DNA from: an uncultured Clostridia bacterium | Lineage (GTDB): Bacteria > Bacillota > Clostridia > Christensenellales > Aristaeellaceae | Reading direction: 5' to 3' | Length of the DNA stretch: 48,592 nt | Assembly (NCBI GenBank): GCA_945928315.1 | Contig: CAMENN010000007.1 | Span: forward strand, 1 to 48,592 | Shown: piece by piece, positions 1 through 8,182 of the stretch | How positions within the stretch are numbered: position 1 is the first letter of the stretch | Layout: each line of letters begins with the position of its first letter | Made by a program: the position numbers and the translations under genes | The notes under the pieces: model-generated | Told to the model about the DNA's origin: nothing | The model's input: the letters and a program-made list of their open reading frames with translations, nothing else | The model's database searches: none

Positions 1-619
1 TCGCGCCGACGCCCATGAAGATGAGCGGCGGGAAGATGCCCAGCTTGACGCCCTGATACAGGTAGTACATGAGGCCGCCGTTCGCCTTGACGTACTGATA
101 GCCCACCAACAGCTCGCCGTTGTAGATCGGCACGCCGTTCTTGCCGTGGTAGGTCGGGTTGGAGATGATCTCATAGACCGGCTCGTCCATGATGCCGGCC
201 AGCGGCAGGTTCGTCAGCAGCATGCCGAACGCGATGGGCATCAGCAGCAGCGGCTCGAACTGCTTGACAATCGCCAGATACAGCAGCAGGAAGGAGATCA
301 GGATCATGACGCCGCTCTTCCAGTTGTGCGTCACCAGATCGTAGATGCCGGAATCCCTGACCAGGCCCATGACGGTATCGCCGACGCTGAAGTCGGCAAT
401 CGCCTGATCGAGCGATCCGATCGCACCTTCTGCCGCCTCATCCACATACACGGGAATCAGCTCGCTCGCATCGCTGACGAGCGTCGCATATCCGTTGCCG
501 TTGGTCGGAACGGCCGTGGCCTGAGCCGCGGGGGCTTCGGCTTCCTCGGCGCAGGCGGGCAGCACCGCGAGCATGCAGCACAGCGCCAGTCCGAGGAGTA
601 CGCTCAGAATCTTTTTCAC
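1..619 (-). CDS. Na+-translocating decarboxylase beta subunit (OadB/GcdB/MmdB family), 3' end outside window
   Basis: Membrane subunit that couples decarboxylation of carboxybiotin to Na+ export. About 206 N-terminal residues are visible; the rest lies beyond position 1. The start is GTG at 619, preceded by AAGGGG at a suitable distance. Family segments are clear: a first membrane helix followed by [13 protein letters not shown], then [20 protein letters not shown] and GVGA at the window edge. Unusually, the family core is preceded by a cleavable-looking signal sequence and about 65 further residues that should lie outside the membrane. It is the last visible gene of the decarboxylase operon, 21 bp after the biotin carrier gene. 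The family is secure; the substrate of the complex is not. Confidence 0.9.
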   Translation of the reverse strand, partial: MKKILSVLLGLALCCMLAVLPACAEEAEAPAAQATAVPTNGNGYATLVSDASELIPVYVDEAAEGAIGSLDQAIADFSVGDTVMGLVRDSGIYDLVTHNWKSGVMILISFLLLYLAIVKQFEPLLLMPIAFGMLLTNLPLAGIMDEPVYEIISNPTYHGKNGVPIYNGELLVGYQYVKANGGLMYYLYQGVKLGIFPPLIFMGVGA

Positions 620-640
620 AGTGCTTAACCCCTTTGCGTA

Positions 641-1015
641 TTATTCGAGCACGACCAGCGCATCGCCGGTGTTGACGGCAGCGCCCTTCGTGGCGAGCAC
701 CTGCGCCACCTTCGCGTCGCGCGGCGCCATGATCTCGTTCTCCATCTTCATGGCCTCCAGGACGACCAGCACGTCGCCCTTCTTGACGGTGGAGCCGGCC
801 TGCACCTTCACATCGATGATGTTGCCCGGCATCGGCGCGGTCACCTTCTCACCGGCGACGGCGGCCACGGGAGCGGCCTTCTTGGCGGCCGGAGCGGCCT
901 TGGGGGCGGCGGGGGCAGCGGCGGGCGCGGCAGCCACAGGGGCGGCGCCGGCAGCGACTTCTTCAACAGCGACCTCATACTGGGTGCCGTTCACGGTGAT
1001 CACAAAATTACGCAT
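641..1015 (-). CDS. Biotin carrier protein of the Na+-pumping decarboxylase (GcdC/MmdC type)
   Basis: A 124-residue carrier that shuttles CO2 as carboxybiotin from the carboxyltransferase to the membrane pump. The C-terminal biotinyl domain (about 56-124) has the site EAMKMEN, with Lys90 as the biotinylated residue. An Ala/Pro-rich flexible linker (about 20-56) joins it to a short N-terminal beta segment. The start is the ATG at 1015, which has AGGAGG eight bases upstream; the in-frame ATG at 1057 has no comparable site. It sits between the gamma and beta subunit genes, as in glutaconyl-CoA and methylmalonyl-CoA decarboxylase operons. Confidence 0.93.
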   Translation of the reverse strand: MRNFVITVNGTQYEVAVEEVAAGAAPVAAAPAAAPAAPKAAPAAKKAAPVAAVAGEKVTAPMPGNIIDVKVQAGSTVKKGDVLVVLEAMKMENEIMAPRDAKVAQVLATKGAAVNTGDALVVLE

Positions 1016-1060
1016 AACGAAGATCCTCCTCGCAGTTTGTTGTCTTGGGTTGGTCACGGC

Positions 1061-1429
1061 TTACATTCTGCTGTAAACCTGCTCCTCGCGGCCGGCGCGG
1101 TTCCACGCAGGCGCGTTGTTGACACGGCGGATGGAGCGCACGACGAAGCCCGTGGGCTCCTCCGCTCCGGCCGCCTCCATGGCCGCGGCAACCGCAGCCG
1201 CGATGACGGCGATGAGCTCGCCCTCATCCTCTTCCTCAGCGGTCTCCTCGATGACCGGAGCCGGCGCGGGTGCGGCGGGCGCAGGCGCGGGCGCGGCCTT
1301 CTTCTTCGTCACGCCGCCGATGACGAGCTCCATGACCTTGATCAGTCCGATGAGGATGATCAGGGCGACGAAGACCGTCAGGATGCCGACGGCGGCGACG
1401 GAGAGACCATATTTCAGAATTGCAAACAT
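1061..1429 (-). CDS. OadG-family gamma subunit of the Na+-pumping decarboxylase
   Basis: A 122-residue protein with one N-terminal membrane helix (about 8-36), then KKK, an Ala/Pro-rich linker, an acidic stretch, and a C-terminal segment rich in Ala with conserved-looking FVVRSIRRVNNAPAW. This is the usual build of OadG/MmdD proteins, which assemble the soluble carboxyltransferase with the membrane beta subunit. It lies 18 bp downstream of the carboxyltransferase gene and 45 bp upstream of the biotin carrier start, so it is surely co-transcribed. Sequence conservation in the family is low, so the assignment rests on architecture and context. Confidence 0.85.
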   Translation of the reverse strand: MFAILKYGLSVAAVGILTVFVALIILIGLIKVMELVIGGVTKKKAAPAPAPAAPAPAPVIEETAEEEDEGELIAVIAAAVAAAMEAAGAEEPTGFVVRSIRRVNNAPAWNRAGREEQVYSRM

Positions 1430-1447
1430 CAGTGCTTCCTCCCCTGG

Positions 1448-2905
1448 TTACAGCGGCATGTTGCCGTGCTTCTTGGGCGGGTTGGAATCGCGCTTGCTGG
1501 AGAGCAGCTCCAGCGCGGCAATCACCATCTTGCGGCTGTCGGCCGGATCGATCACGTCGTCCACCAGGCCCGCGGCTGCGGCGCAGACGCCGTCGGCGAC
1601 CTCGGCCTCGTACTTGGCGGCCAGCTCCTCGCGCGCCTTTACGGCGTCGCCCTGGCTCGCCTTGATCTGGTCCTTCCACATGACCTGAATGGCGGCCTCG
1701 CCGGTCATCGGGCTGATGACCGCGCCCGGCCAGGCATAGGTCGCGTCGGCATTGGCACTGCCGCCCATGGCGACGTACATCGCGCCCACCGCGCTGCCGA
1801 TGACCAGCGTCACCTTCACGGTCGTCGCCTCGCTGTAGGCGTAGACCAGCGCGGACGCGGCCTTCATGACGCTCATCTGGCGGTCGATGGTCGGGAAGAG
1901 CTCAAAGCCGGTCGAATCGACCAGGGAAACCACCGGGATGTTATAGCAGTCCGCGAAACGGACGAAGCGGGTGATCTTGTTCATGCGCTTGTCGCAGGTA
2001 TCGCCCTTGCCGGTGTAGACGAAGGCGACCGTGCGCCCGGCCATGCGGCCTAGCGCCGTCACAGCGCCGGTGAAGCCCTTGCCCAGCTCGACGACGGAGC
2101 CGGTATCGGCCAGCGCAGTGATGACCTCGCGGCCGTCCGCGCCCGCAGCAAGGCCCTCGACGAGGCGGTTCATGTCCTCCTCGGGCGCAAAGGGCGCGTC
2201 CTCAAGGTTGTTGGCCGGAAGCATGCCCAGCAGGGTCTTGACCTGCGCGATGGCCTTCTCCTCGGTCTCGCAAGCGAAGTGCGCCGCGCCGTACTCCACA
2301 GCGGTTTTTCCGCCGCCCAGGTCCTCGGCCTTGAGGTCCTTGCCCATCGTGGAGGCGAGCACCTGCGGGCCGGCCACCATCAGCGCGCCGGCGGGCTTGG
2401 CCACCAGCACGATGTCGGACAGTTGCGCCGTCATCGCCGCCGCGCCCACGCACGGACCGGCCACCACGGCGATCATCGGCACCACGCCGCTCAGGCGGGC
2501 CATGTGCGCGAAGATGTCGGCATACGCCTCAAGCGCCGCCGCGCCCTCGCCCACGCGCGCGCCGTTGCTGTCGCACAGGGTGACCACCGGCGTGCCGGTC
2601 TTGCGGGCGAGCTCGAGGACCTTGACGATCTTCTTCGCCTGCTTTTCGCCGACCGCGCCGTCCATCACGGCAAAGTCCTGCGCAATCACATAGACCGGAC
2701 GGCCCTCGACGGTGCCGCAGCCGGTCACGACGCCGGCATCCGCGAAGAGCATGCTCTGCTCCACGAAGCTGCCGCCGTCCAGCAGCAGCGAAACGCGCTC
2801 GCGCGCGGTCAGCTTGCCGCTCTGCTTCTGTTTCTCGACGCCAGCGGACTCAAGGATGGCCTGCTTGCGCGAGAGCACCTGATTGAGATCCTGAAGGGTG
2901 CTCAT
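1448..2905 (-). CDS. Acyl-CoA carboxyltransferase, alpha subunit of Na+-pumping decarboxylase (methylmalonyl-CoA type likely)
   Basis: A 485-residue biotin-dependent carboxyltransferase with tandem crotonase-fold halves (about 1-235 and 240-485). It moves the carboxyl group of an acyl-CoA onto the carrier protein. Diagnostic segments include CDSNGARVGEG, GPCVGAAAM, VDSTGF, AMGGSANAD with AWPGA, and the C-terminal PPKKHGNMPL typical of MmdA/PccB. The ATG at 2905 follows GGAGGCGATAG; a longer frame to 2965 lacks a ribosome site. Its length fits MmdA (about 510) better than glutaconyl-CoA decarboxylase alpha (about 590). No mutase or epimerase is in the window to settle whether the substrate is methylmalonyl-CoA or malonyl-CoA. 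Confidence 0.9.
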   Translation of the reverse strand: MSTLQDLNQVLSRKQAILESAGVEKQKQSGKLTARERVSLLLDGGSFVEQSMLFADAGVVTGCGTVEGRPVYVIAQDFAVMDGAVGEKQAKKIVKVLELARKTGTPVVTLCDSNGARVGEGAAALEAYADIFAHMARLSGVVPMIAVVAGPCVGAAAMTAQLSDIVLVAKPAGALMVAGPQVLASTMGKDLKAEDLGGGKTAVEYGAAHFACETEEKAIAQVKTLLGMLPANNLEDAPFAPEEDMNRLVEGLAAGADGREVITALADTGSVVELGKGFTGAVTALGRMAGRTVAFVYTGKGDTCDKRMNKITRFVRFADCYNIPVVSLVDSTGFELFPTIDRQMSVMKAASALVYAYSEATTVKVTLVIGSAVGAMYVAMGGSANADATYAWPGAVISPMTGEAAIQVMWKDQIKASQGDAVKAREELAAKYEAEVADGVCAAAAGLVDDVIDPADSRKMVIAALELLSSKRDSNPPKKHGNMPL

Positions 2906-2937
2906 TCCACTATCGCCTCCGTAATCATATGGGTCCC

Positions 2938-2965
2938 GTGCGCGGACCTTTTGGAAAATCCGCAC
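2938..2965 (-). promoter_or_regulatory. Hairpin in the 5' leader of the decarboxylase operon
   Basis: In the 177-bp gap before the carboxyltransferase gene, GTGCGGA pairs with TCCGCGCAC (one bulged base) on the minus strand, around an A/T-rich loop, about 35 bp before the start codon. It could be a leader structure. I see no clear consensus promoter here: the best match is a weak TTGAAT-17-TTGTAT upstream. A weak T-run (CTTTTTTTGG) near 3032 may end the methylase transcript. Confidence 0.35.
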
Positions 2966-3082
2966 ACCAGATACAATTTTTCCCGTTTTCTCAATTCAAC
3001 AAATTACACCTTATTTCCTCCCCGATTTCCAAAAAAAGCGAAATCGTGGACAATCTTAACAGATTCGTAATAATGTGTGCGC

Positions 3083-3670
3083 TCATGTGTTGCGCTGGAT
3101 GAGCAGCAGCTGCGGCGTGTTGTCCGGGCCGTTCATGAACTCATGGCGCAGGACATTGTATGCGCGCGGGGAGAGCGAGGCGGCAAACCGGTCAAGCGCC
3201 GCCAGCTCCCGCCGCCCCTCCTCGTGCCCCGGATAGATGCACACGGTGACGATGCCGCCCGGGGCAAGCAGCGCGCAGGCCGCCTGCACCGCCGGGAGTG
3301 TCGTGCGCTCGAGCGTCGTCACGGCGTGCTGCGCGCCGGGCAGCCAGCCCAGATTGAACATGACCGCCTGAATTCCGGCCGAAACGTGCGATGCCATCGT
3401 CTCGTGCCCAGCCAGCAGCAGCGTCGCGCGCGGCAGCACACCTGCCCCGTCAAGACGCACACGCGTGCGCTCCACAGCCTCCGCCTGCACGTCAAACGCA
3501 TAGACATGTCCCGCCTCTCCGACCAGCCCGCACAGGAACAGCGTGTCCTGCCCGTTGCCCATCGTCGCGTCCACAACCGTATCGCCCGGGCGCACCGTTC
3601 GGCGCATGTAGTCCGCCGCCAGGTGCCGGGCGTTGCGCAGCACGAAGCGCGCGTCCTCAGATCCCGTCAT
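3083..3670 (-). CDS. YtqB-family class I SAM-dependent methyltransferase (putative rRNA methylase)
   Basis: A 195-residue protein of the family long annotated as putative rRNA methylase (YtqB). Motif I is VVDATMGNGQDTLFL (about 31-45), followed by an acidic residue in YAFDVQAEA. NLGWLPG and IYPGHEEG are hallmark motifs of this family. The start at 3670 has AGGAGG seven bases upstream and overlaps the end of the upstream gene by 14 bp, which suggests translational coupling. YtqB is reported to be a SAM-dependent methylase; its RNA substrate is not something I can infer here. Confidence 0.88.
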   Translation of the reverse strand: MTGSEDARFVLRNARHLAADYMRRTVRPGDTVVDATMGNGQDTLFLCGLVGEAGHVYAFDVQAEAVERTRVRLDGAGVLPRATLLLAGHETMASHVSAGIQAVMFNLGWLPGAQHAVTTLERTTLPAVQAACALLAPGGIVTVCIYPGHEEGRRELAALDRFAASLSPRAYNVLRHEFMNGPDNTPQLLLIQRNT

Positions 3671-4808
3671 GTCCGGCCTCCTGATTGTCAAAGAAATGCC
3701 AATAGGCGATCATCCCGTCCGTCACGCCCGCGCTGAGCACCGCCGTATGCCCGGACGGAAGCGCCGCCGCATAGCGAAGCACCGTTTCCCCGCCCTCGCG
3801 GATCAGCTCGCCGCAGGGCGGCTCGCCCGCGGCCTCTCCTTCCATATACATCGTGCCGCCGACGGCGTAGACGTCCTCGTCGCAGCGGAACAGCGCCGCC
3901 GCCTCCTGCACGCTCATGCCCACGCACAGCCCGCGCGGCCCGGCCACATCCGGGCTGCTCGCGCTCACGCCGCAGGCGACCTCCTCGCCCGTCTGCTCGT
4001 TGAGGCACAGCTCCACCGCCGCGCCCTCGTAGAGCAGCAGGCGGCCGCGGCCCCGCTCAAGTGCCTGCACCTCGACCGGCTCGCCCAGCGCTGCCACCAG
4101 CTCCGCCACCTGCGTGCCCAGCGCGCGCACGCCCATGACGGTCAGATCGTCCGCTTCCAGCATCGCCGCACTGTTTTGCACCGCGTAGACCTCGCCCTGC
4201 TGGCGCGAGGCGATCTCCTCGGCCGTGCGCATCGCCTGCTCCGCCTGCGCCTGCGTCGTCTGCGCGCAGCGCACACGGATGGCGCTGACCGTTTGGGCTT
4301 CATCCAGCACATAGGTCAGCGTGTACTCGGTCATCTGTGCGCCTTCGCCGCCGTAGGTGATGTACTCGACACCGTACACACCGCCATCGCCCAGATACGC
4401 CCAGGAAAAGCCGATGCCGGCCTCCTGCGTGCCCAGCACGTACAGCTGCGTGCTGCTGCGCCCGACGTGCTGCCCGCCGGTCACCTCGCCCAGCGTCATG
4501 CCCACGCGCATGCCCCGGCAGTCGGTCACCTGCTGCGTGCGCACGTCGATCTCCAGCACATCCTCCGGCTGCACATGCTCTGCCGCGCACGAGGTCACCG
4601 TGCCGAATTCGTATTCCAGCAGGTACTCGCCCGGGCGCGCCGGGTCCGCCGTCCGCTGCGGATCGCCCAGCACCGGCAGCTGCGCCAGCGCATCACAAAA
4701 GCGCGCAAGCCACGCCGTCATGACCTGTGCGTCGTACTCCTGCGCCTGTGCGCAACCGCCTGCCAGGCACAGCACAGCCGTCAGCAAAAGGCAGATTCCT
4801 CTTTTCAT
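3657..4808 (-). CDS. Exported protein of unknown function
   Basis: A 383-residue protein with a signal sequence (MKRG, then about 12 hydrophobic residues, then AGGCAQAQ). The Cys might be a lipid anchor, but the lipobox is poor because Ala stands at -3. The rest is mostly soluble and beta-rich with many acidic residues. I do not recognise a catalytic motif. Two segments, CVGMSVQEAAALF near the C-terminus and CRGMRVGMTLGEV near residue 100, resemble each other (G-M-x-x-x-E-A/V), hinting at a duplicated small domain. The ATG at 4808 has AAAGGATT upstream. It precedes and overlaps the YtqB-like gene. Confidence 0.75.
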   Translation of the reverse strand: MKRGICLLLTAVLCLAGGCAQAQEYDAQVMTAWLARFCDALAQLPVLGDPQRTADPARPGEYLLEYEFGTVTSCAAEHVQPEDVLEIDVRTQQVTDCRGMRVGMTLGEVTGGQHVGRSSTQLYVLGTQEAGIGFSWAYLGDGGVYGVEYITYGGEGAQMTEYTLTYVLDEAQTVSAIRVRCAQTTQAQAEQAMRTAEEIASRQQGEVYAVQNSAAMLEADDLTVMGVRALGTQVAELVAALGEPVEVQALERGRGRLLLYEGAAVELCLNEQTGEEVACGVSASSPDVAGPRGLCVGMSVQEAAALFRCDEDVYAVGGTMYMEGEAAGEPPCGELIREGGETVLRYAAALPSGHTAVLSAGVTDGMIAYWHFFDNQEAGHDGI

Positions 4809-4841
4809 GTCAATCCTTTCCCGCCGCATGGGCGCAGGCAC

Positions 4842-4869
4842 TTGATTTTTAGCCAAATCATGGTATGAT
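4842..4869 (+). promoter_or_regulatory. Probable sigma-A promoter of the Mrp gene
   Basis: TTGATT (4842-4847) and TATGAT (4864-4869) are 16 bp apart and point into the Mrp gene. Downstream, GGATTGGAC and GTCCATCC can form a small leader hairpin before the ribosome site. Confidence 0.5.
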
Positions 4870-4946
4870 AGTGGGGTATACTGGGATTGGACCCCTGTCC
4901 ATCCTATTATAGCAAAGATCCCCACAGATCGAAAGGAGTAATTTCC

Positions 4947-5801
4947 GTGTCTGAGGAACTCAAAGCGGGCTGCGCGCCCAGCGAGTGCGGCACCAAGCCC
5001 GCCTGCGCCGGCTGCAGCCACAATCATAACGAGCAGGCCGACGAGCCCGCAAAGGAGCCGCCGAAGGTCCGCAAGGTCATCGGCGTGGTCAGCGGCAAGG
5101 GCGGCGTGGGCAAATCCCTCGTCGCGGGCGAGCTGGCCGTCATGCTCTCGCGCATGGGCTACCGCGTCGGTGTGCTGGACGCTGACATCACCGGCCCGTC
5201 CATCCCCAAGATGTTCGGCATTCGCGAAAAGGCCATGGGCGACGGCGAGCACATCTTCCCCGCCGAGACGGAAAACGGCGTGCGTGTCATGAGCATCAAC
5301 CTGCTGCTCGAGCGCGACGATTCCCCCGTCATCTGGCGCGGTCCGGTCATCGCCGGGGCGGTCAAGCAGTTCTGGGAGGACGTCTCCTGGGGCGAGCTCG
5401 ACGTCATGGTCATCGACATGCCCCCGGGAACCGGCGACGTGCCGCTGACCGTCTTCCAGAGCATCCCGCTCGACGGTGTGGTCGTCGTCTCTACCCCGCA
5501 GGACCTCGTCGGCATGATCGTGCGCAAGGCGGTCAACATGGCCTCCATGATGAACATCCCGGTGCTCGGGCTGATCGAGAACATGTCCTACGCGCTGTGC
5601 CCGGACTGCGGCAAGCGCATCGAGCTGTTCGGCAAATCCCGCATCGCTCAGGAGGCCGCCGAGCTGAGCCTGCCGGTGCTGGCGCAGCTGCCGTTTGACC
5701 CGAAGGCCGCGCAGCTGTGCGACGAGGGCGCCATCGAGACGGTGGACAACCCGCTGATGGCCGATGCCGCCGCGGCGGTCGCCGGACAGGTGAAGCTGTA
5801 A
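4947..5801 (+). CDS. Mrp/NBP35-family Fe-S cluster carrier ATPase
   Basis: A 284-residue P-loop NTPase that binds and delivers Fe-S clusters. The deviant Walker A is SGKGGVGKS, and IDMPPGTGDVPLT and ENMSY follow in the order expected of Mrp/ApbC proteins. The CPDCG motif near residue 215 supplies the bridging-cluster Cys pair. The N-terminus has a second group of four Cys (9, 14, 20, 23), as in NBP35-type proteins. The GTG start at 4947 has GAAAGGAG ten bases upstream; an upstream ATG at 4887 has none. It is a single-gene unit closed by a strong terminator. Confidence 0.93.
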   Translation: MSEELKAGCAPSECGTKPACAGCSHNHNEQADEPAKEPPKVRKVIGVVSGKGGVGKSLVAGELAVMLSRMGYRVGVLDADITGPSIPKMFGIREKAMGDGEHIFPAETENGVRVMSINLLLERDDSPVIWRGPVIAGAVKQFWEDVSWGELDVMVIDMPPGTGDVPLTVFQSIPLDGVVVVSTPQDLVGMIVRKAVNMASMMNIPVLGLIENMSYALCPDCGKRIELFGKSRIAQEAAELSLPVLAQLPFDPKAAQLCDEGAIETVDNPLMADAAAAVAGQVKL

Positions 5802-5813
5802 GGAACGCAGCAG

Positions 5814-5855
5814 AAAAACAGACCGGAGTCCGATACCGACTTCCGGTCTGTTTTT
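5814..5855. terminator. Bidirectional Rho-independent terminator
   Basis: A perfect 14-bp inverted repeat (5814-5827 with 5842-5855; core ACAGACCGGA / TCCGGTCTGT) ends in T5 on both strands. It closes the Mrp gene and the convergent SH3b gene that ends at 5898. Confidence 0.9.
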
Positions 5856-5897
5856 ATATCGATGGCTCGCAGGCCGGCATTCCGACCGAAAGTCGGT

Positions 5898-7055
5898 TTA
5901 TTCCTTGGTGATCGCATCTGCAGGAACAAAGCCCCAGACCGTCTGTCCGTCCACGGTCGTCTCGATGTAGAGGTAATCGCCGAAGTCCGCGAGGACAGTC
6001 ACCTGCGTGCCCGCCGCAAGCTGCGCAATGGCGGTCCGGCTCATGAACGGGTCGTCCGTCATGGCGCAGTCCTGCAGGAGCACCTGTGCCTCGTTTACGA
6101 AGGACAGCGCGGGCACCTGAGCGCTCCCGGGCAGCGCGTCGGCATCGATCCAGCCGACGCGGAACCGCTTCGCGCTGATGCCGTACTGGATCATGATGTA
6201 CCCGTCGTACTCGCCGAACACCTGAATCCAGCCGTTCGTGCTGACCTGCCCCTTGCCGTCCGCGCTGCGGGCATACGCCTCGCCCGGGCCGAGATAGACC
6301 GGATACTGCCTGCCGCCGCTGAATTTCACATCCTGCGCATGGAATTCACCCGCGACGACGTTCTTCGGCGCAACGCTGAGCTTCTCGCGGGCCGCAGCGA
6401 TACTCATCGGGAACGTCGCATAGCTCGCGTACCGCAGGTCCGTCTGTAGTTCGCCGTACACGGTCGTGACGTTGTCCCCGTTTCTCCCGCTGTAAAACGG
6501 ATAGAACTCGATCACGCCCTCGCCCACGCGTGCAAACAGCCGGTCGCTGCCGGGCGTGTCGCCCGGCAGCAGGTAGCCGCTCAGCCGAAAGCCGCCGTTT
6601 CGCCAGCGGTAGCAGACGGTCTGGTCCTCCCCGGCATCCGGGCTGAAATTGACGATCAGCGCCTCGCGCGTCTCGCCCTCGTAGCGCGGCCCGCCGTCCT
6701 CCACGAGGTTCTCCGGCCACTCCTCATCGTCCCAGTCACGCCCCAGCCACGCGCAGCCCTCGCCCTGCGGCACAGCCTTCTCCGTGCGCAGCCAGCAGCT
6801 CATCGTTTCCCCCTCCCGGGCGCGGTAGACGACCAGGATGCGCTGTCCGTCCCGGGCAAGCAGCGCAAAGCCGTAGTCCCTGCCGTCCGGCAGGTCCTCG
6901 AGCAGCGTGTAATCCTCCAGCGTGTACGCCGGCCAGTTCGATGCGATGTGCACGAGCACCTCTTCCGGCGGATCGCCCGCAGTCTGCTCCGCCAGCGCGG
7001 GCATCGCCATCAGGCAGAGCCACGCGCACAGGACCGCCGTCCACAGTCTTCTCAT
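5898..7055 (-). CDS. Secreted protein with C-terminal SH3-like domain(s)
   Basis: A 385-residue protein with a clear signal peptide (about 1-23, ending PALA). The N-terminal 230 residues are unassigned. The region about 240-385 shows SH3b-like patterns (YPVYLGPGEAYAR with WIQVF, and LQDCAMTDDP with QVTVLADFGDYLYIET and WGFVPAD). Such domains bind cell-wall peptides. The ATG at 7055 has AAGGAGGATAGG upstream. It lies 13 bp after the next SH3b gene, in one operon with it. No catalytic domain is recognisable, so a wall-associated or sensing role is only a guess. Confidence 0.8.
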   Translation of the reverse strand: MRRLWTAVLCAWLCLMAMPALAEQTAGDPPEEVLVHIASNWPAYTLEDYTLLEDLPDGRDYGFALLARDGQRILVVYRAREGETMSCWLRTEKAVPQGEGCAWLGRDWDDEEWPENLVEDGGPRYEGETREALIVNFSPDAGEDQTVCYRWRNGGFRLSGYLLPGDTPGSDRLFARVGEGVIEFYPFYSGRNGDNVTTVYGELQTDLRYASYATFPMSIAAAREKLSVAPKNVVAGEFHAQDVKFSGGRQYPVYLGPGEAYARSADGKGQVSTNGWIQVFGEYDGYIMIQYGISAKRFRVGWIDADALPGSAQVPALSFVNEAQVLLQDCAMTDDPFMSRTAIAQLAAGTQVTVLADFGDYLYIETTVDGQTVWGFVPADAITKE

Positions 7056-7068
7056 GGTCCTATCCTCC

Positions 7069-8097
7069 TTACGCACCCAGCACCTTCATGATGGTGTCGT
7101 AATCGACGCAGCCCGTCGGCTCGACGGCACTTTTCTCGTCGTAGATCGCGTCAAACGCCGCCATGTACGCCTCGCGCGTGACCGGCTTCTGGTTCCACGT
7201 GTAGTTCTGGCAGATGTAGCGGCCGCGCTCCTCGTCGCACTCGCCGGTCGTGGTGTCGTACTCTCCGCGCGCGACGATCTCCCATTGGCCGTCCTTGATC
7301 CTGTAGATGATGTCGTAGTAGTATCCCATGTTGCCCTCGGAGTTGCACAGCAGGTTCTGCCCCGGCAGGTAGGTGAAGTACAGCCGGTTCGTCTGCAGCG
7401 CGTGCGCCTGCCCGTCCGAGTAGGTGTAGATCTGGCAGCCGCCCGCCTCAAAACCCGTGTTGACGACCATTTCCGGGATGTCGTTGCCGTCCACGTCGAT
7501 CAGACAATACGTGTAACCCGCGTTTTTCCCGTCGCGGATCGCCGCCGCGTAGGCCTTCTGCCACGTGTTCCCCCTGGAAACGTCGCTCCCCGGGATGTCG
7601 CTCAGCTTAAGGTAGGTGTTCTTCACATAGCCCGTTTTGCCGTCCGCCTCGACGCAGTACCAGCCGCCCGCCGTTTCACCGAGCACGTTGACCACATCCC
7701 TGTCGTGAAGCAGGCCGATGCGCTCCGTATCCGCCGACGGCCCCTTGCGGAAGTTGACCGTGCCTTTCGGCGCGACGACGATGCCGCCCGGCTGCCTGCT
7801 CTGCACGGCGTCCGCCGCATCGCCCGTCTTCAGGTACGCCGAAAAGATGTAGCCCTTCTCCGTGCCGATGGTCACGCGCGTCCATTCGCCGCCGGACGTG
7901 CCATCGCACGCGACCTGCGTGCCCGTGAAGTACAGCCCCTTTGAGGCCGTCTCCTTCGACGCGCCCGCGCGCAGATGCACCCTGTCCGAGTTGCCCGCGT
8001 CGATGACCGCCGTACTTCCCTGTGCAGCCGCAGCGCCTGCCGTGAGCAGGCTCATCATGATCACAAAAACCAGCATAATTCCGACTTTCCGGAACAT
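7069..8097 (-). CDS. Secreted protein with two SH3b domains
   Basis: A 342-residue protein with a signal peptide (about 1-25, ending AAAAQ). Two SH3b domains follow: about 30-90 (VHLRAGAS, WTRVTIG, GYIFSAYL) and about 108-165 (VNFRKGPSADTERIG, WYCVEADGKTGYV). The C-terminal 170 residues form an extra module with YCLIDVDGNDIPEMVV, which resembles a calcium-loop or FG-GAP-like turn, plus many aromatics. The ATG at 8097 follows GGGAGGG. That ribosome site lies inside a 12-bp inverted repeat, which suggests control of translation. It is the first gene of a two-gene operon. Confidence 0.82.
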   Translation of the reverse strand: MFRKVGIMLVFVIMMSLLTAGAAAAQGSTAVIDAGNSDRVHLRAGASKETASKGLYFTGTQVACDGTSGGEWTRVTIGTEKGYIFSAYLKTGDAADAVQSRQPGGIVVAPKGTVNFRKGPSADTERIGLLHDRDVVNVLGETAGGWYCVEADGKTGYVKNTYLKLSDIPGSDVSRGNTWQKAYAAAIRDGKNAGYTYCLIDVDGNDIPEMVVNTGFEAGGCQIYTYSDGQAHALQTNRLYFTYLPGQNLLCNSEGNMGYYYDIIYRIKDGQWEIVARGEYDTTTGECDEERGRYICQNYTWNQKPVTREAYMAAFDAIYDEKSAVEPTGCVDYDTIMKVLGA

Positions 8098-8099
8098 AC

Positions 8100-8151
8100 A
8101 AATCCCTCCCTGTTTCCGTTCTTCCTATAAGACGAAGCAAGGGAGGGATTT
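8100..8151 (-). promoter_or_regulatory. Inverted repeat that would sequester the ribosome binding site of the SH3b operon
   Basis: On the minus strand AAATCCCTCCCT (8151-8140) is perfectly complementary to AGGGAGGGATTT (8111-8100), with a 28-nt loop. The second arm contains the ribosome binding site of the gene starting at 8097. If transcription begins upstream of 8151, the leader can hide that site. I found no clear -10/-35 pair here. Confidence 0.5.
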
Positions 8152-8182
8152 CTTTCCTGTTTTTCCGGATTTGTGAAAAAAG

